Shown one piece after another: positions 53,802 to 60,197 of a stretch of DNA of 60,197 nucleotides; position 1 is the first letter of the stretch; each line of letters begins with the position of its first letter. The position numbers and the translations under genes are program-made. The stretch is from the NCBI GenBank assembly GCA_021296515.1, contig JAGWAH010000018.1, positions 1-60,197 on the forward strand, written 5' to 3'. The stretch is from Acidobacteriota bacterium. GTDB taxonomy: Bacteria > Acidobacteriota > Vicinamibacteria > Vicinamibacterales > UBA8438. Under the pieces are notes generated by a model. The model worked only from the letters and a program-made list of their open reading frames with translations, was not told where the DNA came from and did not search any database.

Positions 53802-55130
53802 ATGCTGAACGGCCTCTTCGTCTCGGTCGCGCTGGCCTCCGTCCTTCTCGCCGCAGCCACCGGTCGGATGGAGGAGCTCACCGGCTCGATCCTGACGTCC
53901 GCGCGCAGCGCGGTAGACCTCGCGATCGGGCTCGTCGGCGTGATGGCCTTCTTCCTGGGGTTGATGCGCGTCGCCGAGAACGGCGGCCTGATGGCCACCA
54001 TCGCCCGCCTCGTACGTCCCGTCATGCGCCGGCTCTTCCCCGACGTGCCGGACGACAGCCCGGCGATCAGCGCGATGATCCTCAACATCGCCGCCAACAT
54101 GATGGGCCTGGGCAACGCCGCCACGCCGTTCGGCATCAAGGCGATTCAGGAGCTCGACAAGCTGAACAGCCGGCCGGGCACGGCCACCAACGCGATGGCG
54201 CTGTTTCTCGCCATCAACACGGCCGGACTGGCCGTGTTGCCCAGCGGCATGATCGGCGTGCGGGCCTCTCTCGGATCCGAGGATGCGGCCGGCATCTTCT
54301 TCCCGACCTGGTTCGCCAGTGGATCGGCAACGATCGTCGGCATCACCGCCGCCATTCTGCTGTCGCGGGCCGGCCGCTACCGCCGTACGGCGCCTCCGCC
54401 TGTCGAGGCCGCGACGACGCGGGCGCCGGAGCCCGCAGGAACGCAGGAAACGCCGGTCCCCGACGGCGCGGCGGCCGGACCGGAGGCAGCCCCGGAGCCT
54501 TCTCCGAGGCGGGTCTGGGTTGCCAGGGCATTCTGGATCGGCCTGCTGGCGCTGGCTCTCCGTGACTTCGTCGCCCGGCTGGCTACGGAACCCGCGCTGG
54601 ACGCGTTCCGCGGCATGACCTCGTTCTGGATGCTGCCGGCCCTGGTTTCAGGCCTTGTCCTGTATGGCTGGGTCCGCCGCGTCCGCGTTTACGATTCCGT
54701 GGTCGAAGGGGCGAAGCAGGGCTTCGACGTCGCCCTGCGGATCATTCCTTTTCTGGTCGCGATACTCGTGGCCATCGGCATGTTCCGCGCCGCCGGCGGC
54801 ATCGACGCTCTCGTGACCGTGCTGGGACCGATTACCGCCCTCATCGGCATGCCCGCCGAGGTGTTGCCGATAGCCGTGCTCCGCCCCCTGTCCGGCTCCG
54901 GCTCGCTGGGCGTGGCGGCGGAAACGCTGCAGACCTACGGTCCCGACTCGCTGATCGGGTATCTGGCCAGCACCGTCTACGGCAGCACGGAGACCACCTT
55001 CTACACGCTGGCGGTGTACTTCGGCGCGGTCGGCGTGCGGAACACCCGCCACACCCTGCCGTCCTGCCTGCTGGCCGATGTCGCCGGGATTCTCGCGGCG
55101 ACGTTCATCGTGAACTTGCTGTTCGGCTGA
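53802..55130 (+). CDS. SpmA-SpmB fusion, nucleoside-recognition-domain membrane protein
   Basis: 442 aa. Residues 1-~190 match SpmA: MLNGLFVSVALASVLLAAATGRMEELTGSILTSARSAVDLAIGLVGVMAFFLGLMRVAENGG, NIAANMMGLGNAATPFGIKAIQELDKLN, NTAGLAVLPSG. After an Ala/Pro/Glu-rich linker (about 196-240), residues ~250-442 match SpmB: FWMLPALVSGLVLYGWVRRVRVYDSVVEGAKQGFDVALRIIPFLVAILVAIGMF, PLSGSGSLGV, YGSTETTFYTLAVYFGAVGVRNTRHTLPSCLLADVAGI. In Bacillus these are two proteins needed for spore-core dehydration. Fused forms occur in non-sporulating bacteria, probably as transporters. The start follows the first membrane helix. Confidence 0.88.
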   Translation: MLNGLFVSVALASVLLAAATGRMEELTGSILTSARSAVDLAIGLVGVMAFFLGLMRVAENGGLMATIARLVRPVMRRLFPDVPDDSPAISAMILNIAANMMGLGNAATPFGIKAIQELDKLNSRPGTATNAMALFLAINTAGLAVLPSGMIGVRASLGSEDAAGIFFPTWFASGSATIVGITAAILLSRAGRYRRTAPPPVEAATTRAPEPAGTQETPVPDGAAAGPEAAPEPSPRRVWVARAFWIGLLALALRDFVARLATEPALDAFRGMTSFWMLPALVSGLVLYGWVRRVRVYDSVVEGAKQGFDVALRIIPFLVAILVAIGMFRAAGGIDALVTVLGPITALIGMPAEVLPIAVLRPLSGSGSLGVAAETLQTYGPDSLIGYLASTVYGSTETTFYTLAVYFGAVGVRNTRHTLPSCLLADVAGILAATFIVNLLFG

Positions 55131-55140
55131 CCGAGAGGGA

Positions 55141-55561
55141 TCAGGGGTCGAACGGAATGGCGTCGAGCGTCTCTTCGTCTTCCGGGAGCACCGTCTCTCC
55201 CGCCGGCAGGCGGTTGCCGCGCAGGATGTGCGCGACGATCTCGGCAGTCTGGGCGGCAGTCAAGGTTCCCGGCGCATCCTGAGGCATCGTCTCCCGGATG
55301 TATCCGAACATCTCGCCCAGCGAGCGGCCTCGCCAGGCGTTCCGGAAATTGTGATCGCCGAGCAACGCCGCCATCTCCGGAACGAACTGGCGGATCGCGC
55401 CGTGACACACGGCGCACTGGTCGTCGTACAGGACCGCGCCGCGATCGGCCTGCCCGGTCGTGTAGACGCCGTCCCGCACGGATGGCGCCGACGGCTCCTG
55501 CGCGGCAGAAAGAGCGGCGGCCCCCACCGCCAGGGTGAGGGCCGCCCAAGAAAACGCGCAT
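55141..55561 (-). CDS. Exported c-type cytochrome, frameshift near the start
   Basis: Mono-haem protein of about 135 aa: GAVLYDDQCAVCHGAIRQFVPEMAALLG with haem site CAVCH, and a Met ligand in RETMPQDAPGTLTAAQTAEIVAHIL. The frame with the haem domain has a signal-like stretch (SWAALTLAVGAAALSAAQ) but no start codon. The only ATG (55559-55561) is in another frame and reads MRVFLGG. Removing one base from the run of four T (55551-55554 as AAAA on the plus strand) would give MRVSWAALTLAVGAAALSAAQE, an ideal signal peptide. I annotate the gene from that ATG with a suspected one-base error or mutation. Follows the YVTN gene by 10 bp. Confidence 0.75.
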
Positions 55562-55571
55562 GCCGTTGCGG

Positions 55572-56578
55572 CTACTGATCCAGGATCAGCGTGGCGTTGC
55601 GCTTCGGCACCTGGCCGCCGGTCCGGATCTCGGCGATCTTCTCGACCGTCTCGATCTCGACCACCGCGACGCTGTTGTTCCCCGACAGCGAGATGTAGGC
55701 GTACTTGCTGTCCGGGGTGATGGTGACCCAGTTCGGCGAGTGGCCCACGCGGACGCCGCCGACCAGCTCCAGGTCCGGCACCGTGTAGACGTAGACGCTG
55801 CTGTTCAGGCTGCTGTTGGCGACGATGTACTTGTTGTCGGGGGTCACGCCGATGCCGTGCGCGGTGTTGCCGCCGTGGCCGGGCGTCCGCTCGTCGGGCG
55901 GCACCTCGGGATACTCGATCCGGCGGACTTCCTTGCGCGTGTCGAAGTCCACGACGCCGAAGCCGTTGAAGTTCGAGAGCTGCGCATAGATGTGGCGGGT
56001 CGAGCCGTCCGCGTTCACGTCGAAGGTCATCGGGCGGATGCCGAGATCGAAGTAGGTGGTCCACACCGGCCGGTCGGTCGCCGTATCCACCACGGTGATG
56101 TTGCGCCCGCCGACCATGCCGGCGATGGCGTACTTGCCGTCCGGCGTGACGTAGGTGTTGTGCACCCCGCCATGGACGGAGATGACCGCGACGATCTCGT
56201 TCGACTCGGTGTCGAGCACGTCGAGCGCGCCGGGGGCCTGTGCGATGGCCGTGTAGACCTTCTTGCCGTCCGGCGTGACCGCGATGTTGTTGGGCCGCCC
56301 GCTGAGCGGAACCTTCTTGATCACCTTCAGCGCCGCAACGTCGACGATGTCGATCGTGTCGTCGGACTCGTTGGCCACGTACAGCCACTTGCCGTCGGGG
56401 GACGGCGCCGCGCCGTCACGCCGACCACCTCGTTGGTGACCGGATCGATGAAGTGCACGTTGTCGCCCGCGCTGTTGGTCTGGACGATCCGCACGGTGCC
56501 CTGCGCCGCCGCGGTCAGGGGCAGGAGGAGGATCGCCGCCGCCGCCAAGTAACAGATTGACCGGTGTTTCATCGCCAT
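55572..56578 (-). pseudogene. YVTN beta-propeller protein, frameshifted
   Basis: N-terminal part from ATG 56578: signal peptide (CYLAAAAILLLPLTAAAQ), then GTVRIVQTNSAGDNVHFIDPVTNEVVGV. At about 56404-56421 the frame changes and the protein goes on with GAAPSPDGKWLYVANESDDTIDIVDVAALKVIKKVPLSGRPNNIAVTPDG through several blades to PKRNATLILDQ. Relatives have about eight more residues here (I-x-G-I-E-x-x-H before GAA), so some 22 nt seem to be missing. Such exported propellers often sit by c-type cytochromes, as here (a cytochrome on each side). If the lesion is real the product is a short peptide; if not, about 342 aa. Confidence 0.82.
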
Positions 56579-56619
56579 CCTTCAAGCTCCTCTGTTGTGA
56601 GATCCTGCTTTCGCTCGGT

Positions 56620-57033
56620 CTACTGTCCGGCCGTCTCGCCGTTCACCCAGGCCGCCAGGGTCTGGAACCACGGGTCTTCCTGCGAGCTGAACTGCCGCCC
56701 GCCGTTGTGGAACTCGTCCCCGCCCGCGTCCGGCTCCAGCGGATGCATCAGCAGGCGGCTGGCCAGCGGGTCGCCCGGCACGACGAGACGGGAGACCGCC
56801 TCGAAGTTGGCCCGCGACTGCTCCTCGTCCCACTCCGTGGCGCCCCGCTCCATCTCCTCCAGGAAACCGACGCGTCCGCCCTCGGCGTGGCAGACGACGC
56901 AGCGGGTGAAACCCGACTTGCGTTCCAGAAAGATCGGCTGGACCTGGCTCCGGAAGAACTCGAAGTCCAACTCCACTGTCGCCTCGGCCGGTTGCTGCCC
57001 CATTAGCGCCGTAAAGGCCAGGATCATGATCAC
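56620..57033 (-). CDS. Planctomycete-type cytochrome c domain protein
   Basis: 137 aa from GTG 57033, with AAGGAGG eight bases upstream. Signal peptide (VIMILAFTALMGQQPAEA), then VELDFEFFRSQVQPIFLERKSGFTRCVVCHAEGG with haem site CVVCH, in the pattern of the PSCyt1 domain (FxxxVxPIFxxxCxxCH), and DPLASRLLMHPLEPDAGGDEFHNGGRQF, ending with FQTLAAWVNGE. Probably a periplasmic electron carrier acting with the YVTN protein downstream (42 bp) on the same strand. Confidence 0.86.
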   Translation of the reverse strand: MIMILAFTALMGQQPAEATVELDFEFFRSQVQPIFLERKSGFTRCVVCHAEGGRVGFLEEMERGATEWDEEQSRANFEAVSRLVVPGDPLASRLLMHPLEPDAGGDEFHNGGRQFSSQEDPWFQTLAAWVNGETAGQ

Positions 57034-57246
57034 GGCGAGTCCTCCTTCCTTGTCACGCGGCCACGGCGCGCACGTGCGCACCGTGACCCGATAGACTCGT
57101 CCGGCGATTCTACCATCGCAGGAGCACCTCGGAACGGATGGAAATCGCATCGATAGCGGCGCGCCGCGCTTCCCCGGTCCGGAAACGCTCTCGGAACGGG
57201 TAGAATCGCTTGGATATCAGGCGCGACCGATCCAGGAGGTGCAGCG

Positions 57247-57969
57247 ATGACACTCTCGCGACGCAAGGCGCTCTCCATTTCCGGCTCCACCCTCGCCGGA
57301 CTGTCCCTCGGTGTCGTCGGGCCCGGACGTCCCGGTGCGATCCAGGCCCAGGAGACGCAGGACTGGCCGGACCGGCTCGTCGAGCGGCCGCTCCGCGAGG
57401 GTTTCCCGGCCCCGCTGCCACTGAATCCCGACGGGTCGGCCCCCGACCATCCGGAGAGCGCGGCCGGAGCGATCACCGACCCGCTGATGTGGCGCACGGC
57501 GGGCCGGCGGACACCGGAGATCGAGTTCGACTACCGGCGGATGGCGATCCGGGTCGATACGCGCGGCATGGCGCGGCTGTCCGGCACGCTGCGCTTCTCG
57601 GACCTGGAGCAGCTTCCGGTCGTGTCCGGCACCTGGCTGCTGCAGTGCGGCGCGCCGAATCCGCGCGGCATCGTCAAGTGGACCGGCGTCCGCTTCAGCG
57701 ACTTCGCCGACATGTTGGGCGTGATCCCCGAGGTGCACTACTGCCGCTTCGTCGGTTCCGACCGCTTCTACGCGGACGAGCCGATGACGACGCTGCGGCA
57801 ATCGCAGGTAATCCTCGCGTGGCTGATGAACGACGAGCCGATCCCGCCGCGGCACGGGGCTCCGCTGCGGTTGATCGTTCCCTTCCGCTACGGGAACCGG
57901 AGCGTGAAGGCGATCACCGAGATGACCTTCAGCACGCCGGGGCCGCGGATGCCGCCGTTGCCGGGCTAG
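57247..57969 (+). CDS. Tat-exported sulfite-oxidase-type molybdopterin protein
   Basis: 240 aa. Twin-arginine signal (LSRRKALSISGSTLAG) with AGGAGG ahead of the ATG. Oxidoreductase molybdopterin-binding fold: MAIRVDTRGMARLSGTLRFSDLEQLPVVSGTWLLQCGAPNPRGIVKWTGVRFSDFADMLG, where Cys134 would bind Mo, followed by VGSDRFYADEPMTTLRQSQVILAWLMNDEPIPPRHGAPLRLIVPFRYGNRSVKAI. It lacks the C-terminal dimerisation domain of sulfite oxidases, as in short YedY/SuoX relatives. Electrons probably pass to the neighbouring c-type cytochromes. Its TAG stop and that of the convergent NHL gene share one CTAG (57966-57969). Confidence 0.87.
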   Translation: MTLSRRKALSISGSTLAGLSLGVVGPGRPGAIQAQETQDWPDRLVERPLREGFPAPLPLNPDGSAPDHPESAAGAITDPLMWRTAGRRTPEIEFDYRRMAIRVDTRGMARLSGTLRFSDLEQLPVVSGTWLLQCGAPNPRGIVKWTGVRFSDFADMLGVIPEVHYCRFVGSDRFYADEPMTTLRQSQVILAWLMNDEPIPPRHGAPLRLIVPFRYGNRSVKAITEMTFSTPGPRMPPLPG

Positions 57970-59154
57970 TCGCTCACGCGCGTGAACTTCTGGTTCCGCC
58001 GCCCGCCGACCGTCTCGGCGGCGTACAGGTCGCCTTGTGAATCGATCACGATGGTGTGGGGAAAGGTGAACTCCCCCGCCATATGCCCGGATCCGCCGAT
58101 GCTGCCGACGATGTCGCCGCTCTCCCGCTCCAGGATCCAGATGCGGTTGCTGCCGAGGTCCACGACGAACAGGTGCCGCTGCTCGGGGTCGCGCGAGAGC
58201 TCGATGTCGGTGGCCCGTAACGTCGCCTCGCCGTACGCGGCGGGGTCGACCGGGATGATGCGCTGCAGGTTGCCCTCCCGATCGAACACCTGGATGCGGT
58301 TCTGGCCACGGTCGCAGGCATAGACGAGACCGTCGTTACCGAGCACGACGCAGTGCGGGTGTCCCCCGCCGCCCTCCACGAACTGCCCCTCGCCGCTCCC
58401 GGCCGAGCCCCACTGGCGCAGATAGTTGCCCTCGCGGTCGAAGACCACGATGCGGTGGTTGCCGTAGCCGTCCGCGATGTACACCGAGCCGCGCTCGCCC
58501 GTCACCGGATCCGGGTTCGGATCGACCGCGATGTCGGCCGGGGCGTTGAGCAGGGTCCGGCTGCTGTTGAACCCCGGCTCGCCGCAGGTCGGATGGGGAG
58601 CGTTCGGGTTCAGCGTGGGCGGACCGTCGCAGACGCCCTTGGTGCCGATCTGCAGGAGCATCTGTGACCCGTCGTGAGCCCATTTCTGGACCACGCCGTC
58701 CGAGTTGCCGGCGATCCAGATGTTGTCCATCTCGTCCACGAAGCAGCCGTGGATCCGCGCCGTCCTCGGTGAGCGTCGGATCGCCCCAACTCGCGGCGAC
58801 GTTTCCGGCCCTGTCGTAGAGAATCACCGGCGGCGACGGGATCGACTGCGAGCCCTCCTGCGGCAGCAACCCGTTGGGCAGGAAGCCCCGGTTGACGGTG
58901 ACGACGCGGTCGTGCGAGTCGATGCAGCTCGCACCCACCATCCCGGTCACCCACTGCCGCTCCAGGCCGTCGTCGTCCGTCATGGTCGGCAGCGGCTTGG
59001 GCCAGAACGGGTCGACCCGATACGCGGGGGCCGGCCCCGCGTCCTGGGCCGCGGGCAGCGCCATCCAGAGCGCGCCGCCGAGCAGCGCCGCGAGCAAAAC
59101 GCCCGCGCGAGTACGCCGTCCGCTGAACAGTGCGCCGGCAGGTCGTTGCTTCAT
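57966..59154 (-). pseudogene. Exported NHL-repeat propeller protein, frameshifted
   Basis: N-terminal part from ATG 59154: basic start, signal (GVLLAALLGGALWMALPAAQ), YRVDPFWPKPLPTMTDDDGLERQWVTGMVGASCIDSHDRVVTVNRG to WGDPTLTEDGA. At about 58748-58768 the frame changes and continues as HGCFVDEMDNIWIAGNSDGVVQKWAHDG and NHL blades (GNHRIVVFDREGNYLRQWG; GQNRIQVFDREGNLQRI; IVIDSQGDLYAAETVGGRRNQKF) to the stop at 57966. Loss of two bases in a GCGCG tract would account for it. Such proteins are common, exported and of unknown ligand. A second protein could start at GTG 58739 but would lack the signal. Confidence 0.82.
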
Positions 59155-59249
59155 GGTTCCTCCTTATACCACCTGCACGGGAGTGCCGCGAGCACGATCT
59201 GCACTCCGCGCCGGCGAACCCTGGAAAGCGACTACCGTCTCGGGGCTGC

Positions 59250-59358
59250 TAGAGTAGGGCACGCGCGCGACCTCTCGGTCGCGTTGGGAGTTTCGCTGGG
59301 GCGAAACTCCTGTGAAGCCAGCCTTCAGGAGTCGGAAACACGAGATGAGGAGGTTTCG
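59250..59358 (+). promoter_or_regulatory. Structured leader before the aldolase gene
   Basis: After a TAGAGT -10-like box (59250-59255) come three hairpins: CGCGACC/GGTCGCG (59266-59283); GGAGTTTCGC/GCGAAACTCC with loop TGGG (59287-59310, 10 perfect pairs); and CTCCTG..AAG/CTTCAGGAG (about 59306-59333), which uses the same CTCC as the second hairpin, so these two exclude each other. GAGGAGG and the ATG follow. No T-tract. The divergent NHL gene starts at 59154. Confidence 0.5.
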
Positions 59359-60197
59359 ATGAGCACGACATACGCAACACGTGGCACCAGCTCGCGGCGA
59401 GCACGTTGGATCGCCGGGGCGACCGTCGCCGGACTGGCGCTCGCCGGCGGACTCGCCGTCGAGGATGTCCAGGCCCAGGAGCGGACGCGGATCAACAAGG
59501 TGATCGAGGCGATCGAGCAGGGCCGGCCCGCCATCGCCAACCAGGACTGGCGCTTCGTCGACATGGAGCACTCGCCCTTCTCGGCCGGGGGGATCGTGGA
59601 TGCCTTCGCCGAGGCGGATCAGGACCGCGACGAGCAGGGCCGCATGCGGCTGACGCCGATGGTGCGCATCCCGCAGGAGGGCGACGAGGACTTCAAGTGG
59701 GCCGTCAAGCAGGTCCTCGACCTCGGCGGCCTCGGCGTCATCGTCCCGCACGTCGACACCGGCGAGGAGGCCGTGCGGCTCGTCCAGGCGGCGCGGTATC
59801 CCCCGATGCAGAACGACGCGCAACCCGAGCCGCGCGGCGAGCGGGGCTGGGGGCCCGGCCGGGCGACGCGCCTGTGGGGCGTGGACACCGCCGAGTACCA
59901 CGCACGGGCCGACGTGTGGCCGCTCGACCCGGACGGCGAGCTCTTCGTGGTGGCCATGGTCGAGTCGGCCGAGGCGGTCGCGAACATTGAAGCCATCCTG
60001 GCCGCGCCGGTCAGCGCGATCATGGTCGTGCCGGGCGACATGAGCATCGACCTCGGGCTCGGACCCGCACCCGGGCCGGAGAACCATCCGGAAGTGGATG
60101 CCATGTACGACAAGGTCCTCGCGGCGTGCCAGGCGCAGGATCGCGTGATCTGCGGCTGCGGGGACGGCGCCGTCCGGCTGCAGCAGCGCATCGACGA
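59359..60197 (+). CDS. Exported HpcH/HpaI aldolase-family protein (3' cut by window edge)
   Basis: 279 codons visible, no stop before the window end. ATG 59359 has GAGGAGG. A twin-arginine-like signal (TSSRRARWIAGATVAGLALAGGLA ... VQAQE) precedes the domain: RINKVIEAIEQGRPAIANQDWRFVDMEHSPFS (the D-x-E-H-x-P/Mg-binding region of HpcH/HpaI), RMRLTPMVRIPQ (active-site Arg), KQVLDLGGLGVIVPHVDTGEEAVRLVQAARYPP and AIMVVPGDMSIDLGLG. Family members are cytosolic pyruvate-class aldolases; an exported copy is unusual and its substrate is unknown. Confidence 0.87.
   Translation, partial: MSTTYATRGTSSRRARWIAGATVAGLALAGGLAVEDVQAQERTRINKVIEAIEQGRPAIANQDWRFVDMEHSPFSAGGIVDAFAEADQDRDEQGRMRLTPMVRIPQEGDEDFKWAVKQVLDLGGLGVIVPHVDTGEEAVRLVQAARYPPMQNDAQPEPRGERGWGPGRATRLWGVDTAEYHARADVWPLDPDGELFVVAMVESAEAVANIEAILAAPVSAIMVVPGDMSIDLGLGPAPGPENHPEVDAMYDKVLAACQAQDRVICGCGDGAVRLQQRID

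Noticed and set aside
53802-55130. Evidence of a sporulating organism
   Set aside because: SpmA/SpmB-like and S55 domains occur in many non-sporulating phyla, and no sporulation sigma factor or coat gene is present here.

Overview
This 60.2 kb window is GC-rich chromosomal DNA packed with short intergenic gaps and stop/start overlaps (ATGA, GTGA). The gene content is mostly housekeeping. The mix fits an Acidobacteriota genome, possibly Vicinamibacteria-like: Tat-exported enzymes, Planctomycete-type haem c domains, YVTN and NHL propellers, a fused SpmA-SpmB protein in a genome with no other sporulation gene in view, and a DUF3467 gene next to lexA. That assignment is an inference from gene content, not a phylogenetic result.

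Layout. 0-6 kb: 3' part of mutS, a deoxyhypusine-synthase-family gene, then (minus strand) a TPR membrane protein with aguB and aguA, together a probable polyamine locus. 6-9 kb: Tat-exported GH99-like protein plus a methyltransferase. 9-16.5 kb: two tRNAs (Arg-CCT, Pro-CGG), apt, acyP, a secreted TPR protein, a hydroxypyruvate-isomerase-like protein, hemH, a bacilliredoxin and an NSS transporter. 16.6-22 kb: IS1380-type transposase remnant, hspR-clpB, and rho with a CDGSH gene overlapping its end; rho has a consensus promoter and a leader of about 370 nt. 22-37 kb: CoA-binding protein, GT39-type glycosyltransferase, a four-gene run ending recG-rsmD-coaD, lexA, DUF3467, a zincin, rsmA, RNase J, ftsK, pepA and a small PKD protein.

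37.3-48 kb is one aromatic amino-acid supraoperon read leftwards: aroDE fusion, trpE, trpG (broken), trpD, trpC, trpF, trpB, trpA, chorismate mutase, DAHP synthase, tyrA. It starts from a promoter with a perfect TTGACA box. A complete Trp attenuator precedes it: a leader peptide with Tyr-Trp-Trp, an antiterminator segment, and a 10-bp terminator stem with seven U. It covers the first shikimate step, two middle steps and both the Trp and Tyr branches under one Trp-sensing switch.

48-55 kb: exported SpoIVB/S55-type protein overlapping a secreted propeller/Ig protein, an ECF sigma/anti-sigma pair and the SpmA-SpmB fusion. 55-60 kb: periplasmic redox and propeller genes (two haem c proteins, YVTN, molybdopterin oxidoreductase, NHL), then an exported HpcH/HpaI-type aldolase cut by the window end.

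Two whole-window patterns stand out. First, an 86-bp intergenic repeat bounded by CTAG occurs at three loci (four full or nearly full units). It abuts gene ends, supplies the TAG stop of the upstream gene at each locus, and shows a compensatory change in its hairpin. Second, several genes that should be intact carry small frame-breaking lesions (trpG, YVTN, NHL, cytochrome c, and possibly the rsmA start). These are either gene decay or local assembly errors and should be checked against reads.
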